A stretch of 58,084 nt of DNA from CAYFWF01 sp964346815 (GCA_964346815.1 CAYFWF010000032.1:1-58084); one strand, 5' to 3'; positions 1-9,396 are shown, numbered from the stretch's first letter. Numbers and translations: made by a program. Notes: a model not told the origin generated them from the letters alone.

Positions 1-1258
1 GGAGCTTTGAAAATAGCGGATCTATACGTATTCCTTCATTCGTTTTTTTTATTTCAATCAAAGAAGCGACTTCCTCGACTGTCGGAAGCCGCCAGTCGGA
101 ATATCCGGCATAACGTCGATTGTTCATATCATCTATCCATTCCTGCGCAGTGAAAAAATCCATGGTTTCTGTCGATCCTCCCTGGTGCCACATTAGCCCT
201 GTCGCATTATCAATGACAACTTTGTCTCCGTTATTTGCGATTGGTTCAAACTGATTCTGAAAATCTCCAGAACGAGCCTGTGATTTCCCTTTAAATCCCA
301 AGCGCTTGAATATTCCACTGATTTCATCTTCACTGATTGATTGATATTCTGATCGAAGCTGAATACCCGGAAAATCTGTAGGCTTTCGAATTTTGGTTTT
401 TTTTGTACTTGTTGTAACAGATTTTTTTTCATATTCTTTTAATGAGTAGATTTTTTCATTTATCAATTCTCTCAACTGCTCGTCCTCTCCCGAATTTGGA
501 TTATTATCTATGTAGGAATTTAATACCCTTTCCCAGGCAATTCGTTTTCTTATGGTGGATATATCTTTGTTTTTTTCATATTCCTTTACCGTGTTGACTT
601 CTAGCTGAAATTCTTTCAACCAGTTTGACCAGACATTACTCTCTTTTTCTTTATCGATTTTCAAAACATAGATATCGGATGTTTGTAAAGATGTATCCAG
701 GTGTTCAAGTTTGTAACTTGATTTTTTAACAATACTAAGAATCTGTTCTTTTGACATATGGTGCGTTTGTGGTCTTGAGTCTTTATAGACCTTAGAAGGA
801 TTTGTTTCTGCTAAAACTAAAAGCATACCCGGCTTAAGGTATTTCTTGATATTTTCTAACATACTGAGCGGTTTTTCGAGATCATGAAACACATCTTTCA
901 TAATAATAATGTCGAGATTTTTTTCAGGAAAGGCCGGGTCCTCGACCTGGCCTAGAACAGTCTCAACATTTTGAACTCCTTTTTCATCGATGTAAGCCAA
1001 TGATTCTCTATCAATGTCATTCGCATAGATTTTTCCGTTTTCCCCGACTCTTTTTGCCATGGGGAACGTTAAAGAACCATGGCCTGCGCCGATTTCTCCG
1101 ATGAACATACCGGCTCTGACTCCCGCAATGTCCATAATCTTTTCGAGCCTACTAGATTTAGTTTGGCAGAAGGGAGTATCGACATATGTTAAAATGACGA
1201 AGACAATCAAAAAATATGCAAGAAGATAGAAAAATATTTTTTTAACATATTTCTTCAT
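1..1258 (-). CDS. SAM-dependent methyltransferase fused to DUF1566 (partial, runs off left edge)
   Basis: The reading frame opens at an ATG (minus strand, 1258) preceded by AGAGGAC, and stays open for about 419 codons to the window edge, so the C-terminus is missing. Residues 1-25 form a hydrophobic signal or anchor segment. Residues ~35-150 are a class I methyltransferase domain: motif I reads IGEIGAGHGS, followed by an acidic residue in YANDID and a late LKPGMLLVLAE strand. After a charged linker, residues ~345 onward match the DUF1566 (Lcl_C) pattern, with DNATGLMWHQGG and RYAGYSDWRLPTVEE. DUF1566 is usually found in secreted or surface proteins, so pairing it with an N-terminally anchored methyltransferase is unusual. 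Substrate unknown. No neighbour gives a pathway. Confident of the two domains, not of the function. Confidence 0.82.
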   Translation of the reverse strand, partial: MKKYVKKIFFYLLAYFLIVFVILTYVDTPFCQTKSSRLEKIMDIAGVRAGMFIGEIGAGHGSLTFPMAKRVGENGKIYANDIDRESLAYIDEKGVQNVETVLGQVEDPAFPEKNLDIIIMKDVFHDLEKPLSMLENIKKYLKPGMLLVLAETNPSKVYKDSRPQTHHMSKEQILSIVKKSSYKLEHLDTSLQTSDIYVLKIDKEKESNVWSNWLKEFQLEVNTVKEYEKNKDISTIRKRIAWERVLNSYIDNNPNSGEDEQLRELINEKIYSLKEYEKKSVTTSTKKTKIRKPTDFPGIQLRSEYQSISEDEISGIFKRLGFKGKSQARSGDFQNQFEPIANNGDKVVIDNATGLMWHQGGSTETMDFFTAQEWIDDMNNRRYAGYSDWRLPTVEEVASLIEIKKTNEGIRIDPLFSKL

Positions 1259-1589
1259 TTGAAATGTCCTCTTTTCATAAATTCAGTTTAACAACTGATA
1301 AATCCAAGGTCCGAGCTTGTTTATTTGGATAAGTATCAAAATATTGTTAATTATACACAAATAAAAGGATTTCCTTTTTTGGCTTGTACCAAATCTCCCG
1401 CAATTTTCCTCAATATCCACCCTTTGACATATTGAGATAAGATTATCATATCCAAACCGACAAGATCAACGAATCAAAAAGTGGCACAATCCAACCAAAA
1501 CCTACAAAGCGATAGGTTCAAATAGACCAGGCCCTCGAATAAGCAAATAGACAGCCACAGGGGCCCTCAGTTATACTCCCCATTCTGCC

Positions 1590-1766
1590 TCAGCTGCTAT
1601 CGGGAGTTTCTGTTGGAACATGAGGCGGAGGCGGCCGTTCGGCCTCAAAGGTCAGCTCAAGACGTCTGATGATCCTGTCAATTGTCTTTGGCTCCTCGAT
1701 AAAAGAGATGATTTTCATCTGGCCGCCACATGAAGGACAGACCAATGGATCCGCCTCGTAGACCTT
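1590..1766 (-). pseudogene. C-terminal remnant of IS91-type (Y2/putative transposase family) transposase
   Basis: Reading the minus strand to the stop at 1590-1592 gives about 58 codons that match the standard C-terminal tail of these transposases: KVYEADPLVCPSCGGQ, then MKIISFIEEPKTIDRI, then a Pro-rich end. The CPSCGG zinc-finger half and the FIEEP segment are the recognisable landmarks. Upstream of this the frame no longer resembles a transposase, and the catalytic HUH and Tyr region is absent. It is therefore a truncated relic and cannot encode an active enzyme. It lies in a gene-poor stretch together with a palindromic repeat. Confidence 0.72.
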
Positions 1767-2103
1767 TTTGTCTGTATCTTTAACCTGGCAGTGAACATTG
1801 AAAGCTGTGTGGTGCCAGTGTCTTTCCGACGAGGGGAAGACCGATGAGCTTTTCGAAATAACAAAAAAATTCCCGATAAATGAAGTGTTTTCTAGATAAC
1901 ATTGACGGTAGATCCCTGCTATGGTAGGCAGGATGATTTACAAAATGGGCCAGGAAGCAGAAAAGAGCCAAAAAGACCCAATACGCCCGGATTGCCTTAA
2001 CCATAAGTCCGACTATTTTAGTATGCGGGTAATCAGATGTTGACGATGGAAGGAATATTTTGACAACCAGCGGTTTAGGGAAAATATCTAAATTATGAAC
2101 AAT

Positions 2104-2132
2104 ATGTCGCGAAATTAATTATTTCACGACAT
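2104..2132. repeat. 29-nt palindromic repeat, copy 1 of 4
   Basis: Arms ATGTCGCGAAAT and ATTTCACGACAT around a TAATT centre; one G/T wobble between the arms. Related copies are at 6829, 19520 and 20944. It lies between the transposase remnant and the alkyltransferase-like gene. Confidence 0.8.
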
Positions 2133-2190
2133 TTTAGTATTATTGGATTTATTTAAGAATGTCGCATTACAAATAAATTATACAACGTGA

Positions 2191-2511
2191 TTAAAATTCA
2201 TCTTCGTCTGGTTCCCAAAGAAAACGATCGAGGTCGATCCGGTCTTTTTCATCAAAAACAATCCCTTCCCCCTCAAGCAATATTTTTTGTTTTTCATACC
2301 CTGCACCCGGTTTAAGGGAAATTTTCCCTTTTTGATTCACAACCCTGTGCCAGGGCAACCCCTCCTTTTGCGAGCATGAGTGGAGAATCCAGACTACTCT
2401 TCGGACTGAGGAATATAGTCCAGCCAGAAAAGCGATCTGGCCATAGGTGGCCACTTTTCCCCGTGGGATGCCCTTAATCAGTCTAATGACTACAGAAGTA
2501 AAATCCATCAT
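2191..2511 (-). CDS. Alkyltransferase-like protein (ATL), MGMT family without catalytic Cys
   Basis: A 106-residue protein of the DNA-binding domain of O6-alkylguanine-DNA alkyltransferases. It has IPRGKVATYGQIA (HTH entry), the arginine-finger region SSVRRVV and the active-site loop. That loop reads LPWHRVVN, so the methyl-acceptor Cys of PCHRV is replaced by Trp54. This is the hallmark of ATL proteins, which bind alkylated guanines and hand them to nucleotide excision repair rather than repairing them directly (known for the family). The length fits ATLs. The start codon overlaps the stop of the upstream LuxR-type gene by one base, so the two are translationally coupled. The alternative ATG one codon later is equally possible. 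Confidence 0.93.
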   Translation of the reverse strand: MMDFTSVVIRLIKGIPRGKVATYGQIAFLAGLYSSVRRVVWILHSCSQKEGLPWHRVVNQKGKISLKPGAGYEKQKILLEGEGIVFDEKDRIDLDRFLWEPDEDEF

Positions 2512-3503
2512 TACGATGTCTGCTCATTTGCAGAACTTATATTGCCATCTGCGGAATCCGACGAATCTGCGAGCGCAGCGCGCATAACCATATGAATCAA
2601 TTGAGAGCGAGACTTGATATCGAGTTTCATAAAGATGTTTGATATATGCTTTTTTACAGTGAATATAGAGATGAATAGTTCGTCTTTTATTTCATCGTTT
2701 GACTTGCCCTCAAGAATAAGAACCACAATTTCTATTTCCCTTTTTGAAAGTCTATAATTTTCATAGAATCTCTCTATTTTCACTTTGGTTTCAGGTTTGT
2801 CCAATACTTGGCCTCCCCGCTCTTTAAGGAGGATTGCAAGGAAAGGGATAGGAATGACATTTAAGAGTAGCAGATTAAATGCCGATAACATTATCCACAC
2901 CTGGAGAGGTAAAACCCATAGAAAAAGCAAATAAATAAAGAAGAGTGTGTACACGACGCTGAATATTCGTATGGTTCGGACTTCTGATTTGGCTCTCAGA
3001 TTTTTGGTGCCCACAAAAAGCCGCAGACTGGCCATCAATGAAACGATCGACAATATGGATATAAAAATTTTGTGAACCAGAAGAAAAGGTGAGATTTCTG
3101 ATGTGGAAGAGTAGATCGCTAATGCAAATCCATACGCCATCGACGCGGAGATGATTATGGAAATTATGAGATTTTTTTCGATTTTTCCGATGGTTTTATC
3201 TATGAGGCTTCTCGTTAAAACAAGATAATAAAAAGTCATCAGAGCAAAGAGGAAGAATCCAGCGATGTTGACCCCTATCACGATTATCACTTTATGGTAT
3301 GTAGCCAGGGTTGAAAACACATTGGTCAGCAAATAATTCAGTGAAAGGTTCAATAGAATTGAGATGTTCAAAACGACCATATATCTCAGGAATATATTCA
3401 GGAAAAAAAAGCCATATTTTTTATGAAGCCGGTGGACATACATAATAGAAGCAATACCCACACCATAGGCAAGGATGGCAAACGAGACTGTAAGATGTTG
3501 CAT
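2511..3503 (-). CDS. Membrane-anchored LuxR-family transcriptional regulator
   Basis: 330 residues. The first ~230 contain about seven hydrophobic segments, with little soluble sequence between them. Residues ~245-310 form a LuxR/GerE helix-turn-helix, with LSKREIEIVVLILEGKSNDEI and IFTVKKHISNIFMKLDIKSRSQL. This architecture, several membrane helices followed by a cytosolic LuxR HTH, is known in many bacterial regulators that sense membrane or extracellular signals and then bind DNA. The signal is unknown. It forms a two-gene operon with the ATL protein downstream (1-nt overlap), so it could control a DNA-alkylation or envelope response; that is inference. The C-terminus is Ser/Asp/Asn-rich and probably disordered. 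Confidence 0.85.
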   Translation of the reverse strand: MQHLTVSFAILAYGVGIASIMYVHRLHKKYGFFFLNIFLRYMVVLNISILLNLSLNYLLTNVFSTLATYHKVIIVIGVNIAGFFLFALMTFYYLVLTRSLIDKTIGKIEKNLIISIIISASMAYGFALAIYSSTSEISPFLLVHKIFISILSIVSLMASLRLFVGTKNLRAKSEVRTIRIFSVVYTLFFIYLLFLWVLPLQVWIMLSAFNLLLLNVIPIPFLAILLKERGGQVLDKPETKVKIERFYENYRLSKREIEIVVLILEGKSNDEIKDELFISIFTVKKHISNIFMKLDIKSRSQLIHMVMRAALADSSDSADGNISSANEQTS

Positions 3504-3658
3504 TGGTTGAGTTTATCATAGTAAAAATCACCAACATCAGCAAACAAAATCAAAAGTAATACTAAAGTGGTATTTTTTGGAATACGACCCGGGCGTGATG
3601 TACGAGAACCCATATCAAACTATAATTCCCATTAAAGATAAAACTCGAGAGGTGAGAC

Positions 3659-5170
3659 ATGATGATCAAAAAAGATGTTCTTCGGAAAGCCGGGTGGCTT
3701 TTGCTCGGTCTGGTACTATTGTTTTTTTCAGGTGGAGATCAACCCGTTTGGGTGGCTGTTTGGTTAGCGCCGATATTTATTCTTCGGTTTTTTCGGGAAA
3801 CAAAGGCTTTTAAGACATTCCTTATCGCCCTGCCATTTATGATCGCAGTAGAATTGATAGCGGATAAAGGAATGACCCCTTTTCTTTCATTCAAAATTCT
3901 GCTTCTCACCACAAGCGTGGGAGTCGTTTACAGCCTTTTACCTTACTTTCTTGACCGTATGTTGGCGCAGTCGATTCCCGGCGGATTACGCACATTTCTA
4001 TTTCCCTCCCTGGCTGTATCGATTCCCTTTGTTCTGGGATCATACGGAGCCTGGGGTGCCAAAGCCAACGGAATGGATGACCTGGCCTTACTCCAGATTA
4101 TTTCTGTGACAGGGATATCGGGGATCTCGTTTCTCATTTACTGGACTGCAGCTGTTGTGAATGAAGTATGGGACCGAAGAGGTGATAGAAAGTTTGTTAA
4201 GCATCTGTCCGTAGGATTTTTTATTGTATTGATGACAGTATACAGCTTCGGTCTTATCCGTCTGCGCAGGGATTACATACCAAAAAATTCCTTGATGGCT
4301 GCGGGCATTGCATCTGATCCATCCCTGAGAAATGAATTGATAAATGCTTTTACGATACTGGTTAGGAATGATCCTGAAACACCCGATGATATCAAAGATG
4401 TCAGATTTTCGATGAATGAACGGTTCCGTGAACTTTTGGATGATTCAGTTGCAATGGCTATTTCCGGATTTGAAATAGTAGTATGGCATGAAGGGGCGGT
4501 TGTGCTTTTCGAGGAGGATGAACAGTCAATGATAGATTTGGCTTCTTTGAAAGCACGACAAAATAAGTTCTATCTCGGTATTTCTATGGCGGTCTATCAG
4601 AACAAGAACCGTAACGATAAACCTGGTATTCAACCGCTTTTTAAGAACAAGCTTATCCTCATATCCCCCATGGGCGATGTCGAATGGGAATATGCCAAGG
4701 GCATCCTAGCTCCAGGGATGGAAACTGCGATCACAATTCCAGGAGACAGAGTAATGAAAGTGAGCAAATCGAGTGCCAAAATCACCGGGGCTATCTGCTA
4801 TGAACTGGATTTCCCACAGCATGTTCGCCAGGCTGCAAAAATGAATACCGACTTGATCCTTGCTCCATCAAATGATTGGGAAGCCATAAAAAACACACAT
4901 GCCAAGATGGCGCGTTTACGGGCGATTGAGACTGGGATATCATTGCTCAGACCCGCATGCGGCGGAGTCTCGGTCGCTGTCGATCCATACGGCCGCATTC
5001 TCTCACAGATGGATAGTTACAACAGTCATGGGGCGCCTCTAGTTGCCACAATACCCATCGATCCTGTTCCCACAATTTATTCTTGGCTCGGAGATTTTTT
5101 GAATTGGGTATGCGTGATTCTTTCCCTGGTCTGCATAACTCTTGGAATCATTTTTCGGTTAAAAGAGTGA
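3659..5170 (+). CDS. Apolipoprotein N-acyltransferase-like membrane protein with nitrilase domain
   Basis: 503 residues. The start at 3659 has a good ribosome-binding site (GAGGTGAG); a second ATG follows immediately. Residues ~10-205 contain about six membrane helices. Residues ~235-475 form a carbon-nitrogen hydrolase (nitrilase) domain with an apparent triad: Glu278 in VVWHEGAV, Lys331 in KNKLILIS and Cys380 in GAICYELDFP. A final membrane helix closes the protein near residue 485. This membrane-domain plus nitrilase layout is that of Lnt, which adds the third acyl chain to lipoproteins in the inner membrane. The N-terminal helices and the loops around the triad diverge from classical Lnt, so a related acyltransferase is possible. 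It stands alone, divergent from the LuxR/ATL operon. Confidence 0.8.
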   Translation: MMIKKDVLRKAGWLLLGLVLLFFSGGDQPVWVAVWLAPIFILRFFRETKAFKTFLIALPFMIAVELIADKGMTPFLSFKILLLTTSVGVVYSLLPYFLDRMLAQSIPGGLRTFLFPSLAVSIPFVLGSYGAWGAKANGMDDLALLQIISVTGISGISFLIYWTAAVVNEVWDRRGDRKFVKHLSVGFFIVLMTVYSFGLIRLRRDYIPKNSLMAAGIASDPSLRNELINAFTILVRNDPETPDDIKDVRFSMNERFRELLDDSVAMAISGFEIVVWHEGAVVLFEEDEQSMIDLASLKARQNKFYLGISMAVYQNKNRNDKPGIQPLFKNKLILISPMGDVEWEYAKGILAPGMETAITIPGDRVMKVSKSSAKITGAICYELDFPQHVRQAAKMNTDLILAPSNDWEAIKNTHAKMARLRAIETGISLLRPACGGVSVAVDPYGRILSQMDSYNSHGAPLVATIPIDPVPTIYSWLGDFLNWVCVILSLVCITLGIIFRLKE

Positions 5171-5434
5171 ATTCCGCTTTATTGACTCATGTTCGCCATC
5201 ATAAGGAATTTTTCCATTGAATGCTCCAGGGGGCGGTTGTACTTTTAGATGAGCTCCATTGAACAAGATGGCGTGAAATATATACATTATGCGACATTCT
5301 GGATAGGGTTGTGCATTAAAGCACCTTTGACAGCGGGTTTTCCCCTCTGATATAAATGATTGCAGATTCAGTGGGCAGTACATAAACATAGGGATAGTCT
5401 ATTTAGCGTAAAGACTTTTCAAAAGGAGGGAATT
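5171..5434. other. Intergenic; possible transposase fragment on minus strand
   Basis: The only hint of coding is a minus-strand frame (5389-5159) whose end reads PPPGAFNGKIPYDGE. This loosely recalls the LNGKTPYE tail of rve-type transposases. The similarity is short and weak. A ribosome-binding site for the following gene (AAAAGGAGGG) lies at its right edge. Confidence 0.3.
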
Positions 5435-6691
5435 ATGAATGAGCAAAGGAGTGTAAAACTGTTTTTTTTGATAACTAGCCTTGTTGCACTAGTTTTTCTT
5501 GCTTTGCCTATGCGTGCTGCTGAGGATCATCAGAATGACCTTGATGACATCATACAGAAGGCGATGGCAGAATGGCAGGTCCCGGGTTTGGCTGTGGTTT
5601 TGGTAAAGGGGAATGAAACTATTTTTATGAAGGGCTGTGGGACACGCATAGTGGGCAAGGACTTGAAGATTGATGAAAAGACCTTCCTGCAAATTGCGTC
5701 TAATTCCAAAACATTCACTGCTTATCTCTTGGGTATGCTGGTTGATGATGGCATGCTTCGTTGGGACGATCCAATTAAAAAATACATCCCAGAGCTAGAT
5801 TTGGCCGATCCTTATGTGACAGAACATATTGCGATAGATGATTTGCTGTGTCATCGCTCTGGACTTACGGCATGGCCTCTTGGTGGCTTCCAAAAACGTA
5901 AGTACACAATCAAGAACTTGTTACAGGACATGAAAGGAATGAAACTTGCCCTTAGATTTCGGTCCGGTAACCTCTATTCTCAAATCGGGATGGCTATCCT
6001 TGGAGAAGTGGTTCTTCGTGCCACCAAAAAGAGTTGGGAGGAATCAATAAAACAAAGAATTTTCAAACCACTTGAGATGGAATCCAGCTATACAAGTAAT
6101 TTAGACTTTGAAAACGAAGTTGGAAAACCTGAAACAGCTGCAAACATCATGCATCCCGCCATAAAAAAGAATGGAGTCCTGAAAAACGGCAGTTGGGCTG
6201 TAGTTGGCAGTGAGTCCTTATATGCTCCAGCGGGCGGCATCATTTCTAACATGGAAAATATTGCTAAATGGATATCGTTCAGGCTCAATGATGGTGTATA
6301 TAAGGGAAAGCGTCTGATAAGTCTGGATACTATTAACGAAATTCGCAAACCGCGTCTTAGGTTTGCTGTTGAGAGACTTGGCATTACAAACGGTTTCATC
6401 CATCCTCGAGCGCATCTTATTGATGTCGGGTATGGGCAATGGTCTTTTGAGCATCGTGGCCATGTTGTGGTAGTGCATAATGGGGGCTGGATGAGCTCTG
6501 TTGTAGCTGTATTGCCTGATGAGGATATTGGAATCGGTATTTTTTCGAATGCCTGGTTTTATGAATATACTCCTCGGGATAGTTTAGCATTCGTTAATGC
6601 TATTGTATTGAATGTCATTGATCATTATCTAGGATATGAGTATGTTGATTGGCCTCATGAAATGCTAGAGATGGTAAAAAAGAGTAAATAA
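5435..6691 (+). CDS. Serine hydrolase, beta-lactamase/esterase family (PF00144)
   Basis: The start at 5435 is chosen because AGGAGGG lies just upstream and a signal peptide follows directly (residues 1-35, ending MRAAE). An in-frame upstream start at 5360 would put 25 hydrophilic residues before the signal. The mature part is the class C beta-lactamase/D-Ala-D-Ala carboxypeptidase fold: SxxK in ASNSKTFTA, YSQ in the YxN position (Gln replaces the usual Asn), and HNGG in the HxG/KTG position. Families of this kind hydrolyse esters, D-peptides or peptidoglycan stem peptides in the periplasm; true beta-lactamase activity should not be assumed. Two more members lie in the window (29862 and 48113). 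No operon partner is evident. Confidence 0.87.
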   Translation: MNEQRSVKLFFLITSLVALVFLALPMRAAEDHQNDLDDIIQKAMAEWQVPGLAVVLVKGNETIFMKGCGTRIVGKDLKIDEKTFLQIASNSKTFTAYLLGMLVDDGMLRWDDPIKKYIPELDLADPYVTEHIAIDDLLCHRSGLTAWPLGGFQKRKYTIKNLLQDMKGMKLALRFRSGNLYSQIGMAILGEVVLRATKKSWEESIKQRIFKPLEMESSYTSNLDFENEVGKPETAANIMHPAIKKNGVLKNGSWAVVGSESLYAPAGGIISNMENIAKWISFRLNDGVYKGKRLISLDTINEIRKPRLRFAVERLGITNGFIHPRAHLIDVGYGQWSFEHRGHVVVVHNGGWMSSVVAVLPDEDIGIGIFSNAWFYEYTPRDSLAFVNAIVLNVIDHYLGYEYVDWPHEMLEMVKKSK

Positions 6692-6721
6692 AAGGTTTCT
6701 GCTCACTTGAGATTATTTATA

Positions 6722-6823
6722 GAATATTACCAGAAATTTCTCTTCCTCTGGAAGGACGCTGACCCTGGCATAGCTGAGGTTGAAGATGCTAGGGAGAGGC
6801 TGGCTGGATTGAAGAATCATTGA
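6722..6823 (+). pseudogene. C-terminal tail remnant of a zinc-ribbon/TPR kinase
   Basis: About 33 codons ending at TGA 6821-6823 read EYYQKFLFLWKDADPG, then IAEVEDARERLAGLKNH. This is nearly the same as the last ~30 residues of the kinases ending at 38110 and 40774 (YQRFLDLWRDA and HQKFLGLWKDADPG). Nothing kinase-like precedes it. It is a relic of a deleted paralog, immediately followed by a palindromic repeat copy. Confidence 0.8.
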
Positions 6824-6828
6824 ATAAA

Positions 6829-6856
6829 ATGTCGTTAAATTATTATTTCACGACAT
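6829..6856. repeat. 28-nt palindromic repeat, copy 2 of 4
   Basis: Arms ATGTCGTTAAAT and ATTTCACGACAT around TATT. It begins five bases after the stop of the kinase tail remnant. Confidence 0.8.
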
Positions 6857-7017
6857 ACTATCCGATATTCATTCTCTGTAAATCTGACACAAAGATTCAT
6901 AACAACATAATTATTACAGCACAGGACACTCTGGGATAGTCCAGGAAAGCGTTGGGTTTTGACTTCAAATTTTTCCTGTGCTATAAGTCAAGTTGTTACA
7001 AACTTGGGATTTAACAG

Positions 7018-9267
7018 GTGATAGGCAAATCAATTTCCCATTACAAAATCATCGAGAAAATCGGAGAAGGAGGAATGGGAGTTGTGTATAAAGCCGAGGA
7101 TACAAAGCTCGAGCGTACTGTAGCATTGAAGTTCCTCCCTCAAAAATATACTAAGGATGAAAACGCAAAAGAACGCTTCATTCAAGAAGCTCGGGCTGCG
7201 GCCGTCTTGGATCATCCCAATATCTGCACTGTGTACGAAATCGATGAAGTTAATGGTCAAACCTTCATCGCAATGGCATATATCAAAGGTCAAAATCTGA
7301 AGGATCACCTTAAATCCGGATTCCTCGAATTAGAAGAAGCTCTTGAAATTATTGCTCAGGTTGCTAGAGGTCTTCAGGAGGCTCACGACAACGGCATCAT
7401 TCACAGGGATATAAAACCGGCAAATATCATGATCACAGAAAAAGGACAAATAAAGATTATGGATTTTGGACTGGCCAAGCTGTCCTGGGGAGTCGACCTC
7501 ACCAAAACAGCTACCATCATGGGAACAGTGGCTTACATGTCTCCTGAACAGGCAAAAGGCGAAAAAACTGACCACCGTACAGACATCTGGTCGTTGGGAA
7601 CAGTGCTCTATGAGATGCTGAGTGGTGAGCTACCTTTCAAAAGCTATCATGATCAAGCTGTCCTCTACTCTATTTTGAATGAAAATCCTGCTCCGATAAC
7701 AAAAACCCGTAAGGATATACCGCTCGAACTGGAGCGGATAATCCAGAAATCTTTAGAGAAAAATCCAAGAAATCGTTACAGCGATATGAATGCCATGCTT
7801 GCAGATTTGAAATCTGCCGGCCGTAAATCCATTTCTACTCCCGCCGATAAGCCTTCCATTGCGGTTCTTCCCTTCGTGAATATGAGCGCTGACCCAGAGA
7901 ATGAATATTTCAGTGATGGTTTATCCGAAGAGCTCATTAATGCCCTCACCAAAATCAAAGATTTGCACGTAGTCGCCAGAACCTCATCTTTTGCTTTCAA
8001 GGGCGAAAAAGTAGATATTCGGGAGGTCGGGCAGAAGTTGAATGTCAGTACTCTGTTTGAAGGAAGCGTGAGAAAAGCTGGAGATCGTGTGCGTATTACA
8101 GCCCAGTTGGTTAAAGTGGAGGATGGATATCATCTCTGGTCCGAGTGCTACGATAGGAGTATAGAAGATGTGTTTGCTATTCAGGATGAAATCACAGAAA
8201 AAATCGTGGACAATCTGAGGACAACCCTTGAGATACCAAGCCCGATTCATGAGGAACGCCGCCCCGATAACCTCGAAGCGCACGAACTGTATCTCAAAGG
8301 GCGATACTACTGGAACAGATTCTCGCCCGATTGGATAAACAAGGCCTTGAATTATTACGATCAAGCTATCGAAAAAGATCCCAATTATGCTCTCGCCTAC
8401 ACAGCGAAAGCAGAGGCATATGGCTTGCTCTCAACTGGACTTGATATTCTTTCAACCGATGACGCTATGCCTAAAGCGAGAGAAGCAGCACTCAAAGCGC
8501 TGGAGCTTGATCCAAATCTCGCCGAGGCGCACGTTTCATTAGGGCTTGTGGCGACATGCTATGATTGGGATCGTAAAGCAGCAAAAAAACACTTTCAAAA
8601 AGCCCTTGAACTCAATCCGAATTCCGTGAGTGTGCACCAATGGACTGAGTATTATTTGACTTACTTGGAAGGCGAATATCATGAAGGCATTGCCCATCTC
8701 GAACAGGCCCTGGAGTTGGATCCTCTCAATCTTTTAATTAGGGGCCGCTTGGGATACATGTACTATTTTTTGCGTGACATCGATCGTGCAATAGAATATT
8801 TCAAAGAAATGGTTGATTTTGAACCGAACTACCCATTGGGACATCTTGGATTGGTGGAATGCTACGGCAGAAAAAGCTGGTATGATGAAGCGATTGCAGA
8901 AGGAGAAAAGGTTCTCGATTTAGGAATGCGTGCTGATGCTGTGATCGGGGGACTGGGAGCTTGGTATGGTGCTGCCGGTAAAAAAGATAAGGCACTCGAG
9001 CTCCTCTCTGAACTGGAGGCACGCTCCAGTGATGGCTATGTGTCTTCCTTTTGGATGGCGGCAATACACATTGGCCTCAACGAGATGGATAAAGCATTTG
9101 AGTTTTTAGAAAAGGCTTACCAGGAGCGAGACGGCAATTTGATTTTCATCTCAGCGCCAACTCCCTTCGATGCGCTCAGTCCTGATCCAAGATATAAGAA
9201 ATTGCTCAAAAAAATGGGATTAGAGCATTTATTCGATAAACTCTCTTCCCTAAAAAAACAGAAATAA
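7018..9267 (+). CDS. Ser/Thr protein kinase with FlgO/TolB-like domain and TPR repeats (cytosolic type)
   Basis: 749 residues. The start is a GTG at 7018, because an in-frame TAA lies two codons upstream; no good Shine-Dalgarno is visible. Residues 9-265 are a complete Hanks-type kinase: glycine loop GEGGMGVVY, Lys38 in VALKF, HRDIKPAN with Asp131, DFG at 149-151, and the SPEQ/DIWSLG segment. Residues ~278-400 form the FlgO-like domain often annotated as TolB-like N-terminal or adenylate-cyclase-associated (IAVLPFVNMSAD, DGLSEELINAL, GSVRKAGDRVRITAQLV). Residues ~415-735 are TPR repeats (for example AHELYLKGRYYWN, LNYYDQAIEKDPNYALAY). Unlike the kinases at 34985 and 38218 there is no zinc ribbon and no membrane segment between kinase and FlgO-like part, so it is probably cytosolic. 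Target unknown. Confidence 0.93.
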   Translation: MIGKSISHYKIIEKIGEGGMGVVYKAEDTKLERTVALKFLPQKYTKDENAKERFIQEARAAAVLDHPNICTVYEIDEVNGQTFIAMAYIKGQNLKDHLKSGFLELEEALEIIAQVARGLQEAHDNGIIHRDIKPANIMITEKGQIKIMDFGLAKLSWGVDLTKTATIMGTVAYMSPEQAKGEKTDHRTDIWSLGTVLYEMLSGELPFKSYHDQAVLYSILNENPAPITKTRKDIPLELERIIQKSLEKNPRNRYSDMNAMLADLKSAGRKSISTPADKPSIAVLPFVNMSADPENEYFSDGLSEELINALTKIKDLHVVARTSSFAFKGEKVDIREVGQKLNVSTLFEGSVRKAGDRVRITAQLVKVEDGYHLWSECYDRSIEDVFAIQDEITEKIVDNLRTTLEIPSPIHEERRPDNLEAHELYLKGRYYWNRFSPDWINKALNYYDQAIEKDPNYALAYTAKAEAYGLLSTGLDILSTDDAMPKAREAALKALELDPNLAEAHVSLGLVATCYDWDRKAAKKHFQKALELNPNSVSVHQWTEYYLTYLEGEYHEGIAHLEQALELDPLNLLIRGRLGYMYYFLRDIDRAIEYFKEMVDFEPNYPLGHLGLVECYGRKSWYDEAIAEGEKVLDLGMRADAVIGGLGAWYGAAGKKDKALELLSELEARSSDGYVSSFWMAAIHIGLNEMDKAFEFLEKAYQERDGNLIFISAPTPFDALSPDPRYKKLLKKMGLEHLFDKLSSLKKQK

Positions 9268-9396
9268 TTTAGAAAATTGGAAAACGGCAAAGACTGAAAT
9301 CGGAATCTCGTTTTTAAAGTAAACTGTCAACCGGAACGCCCGGAGCTACTTTTATGGACTGATCCCTGATAATAAAGAAAGCAATCATAAATGCCT

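Larger units (their letters stand above)
1259..2190. other. Long gene-poor stretch with transposase remnant and palindrome
   Basis: No intact gene is convincing here. The stretch holds the tail of an IS91-type transposase (1590-1766) and a 29-nt palindrome (2104-2132). A 74-codon minus-strand frame (1780-2004) is open but has no recognisable similarity. It looks like a decayed insertion region. Confidence 0.6.

Noticed and set aside
1780..2004. 74-codon minus-strand frame
   Set aside because: No ribosome-binding site or similarity; hydrophobic start looks accidental in a decayed region.
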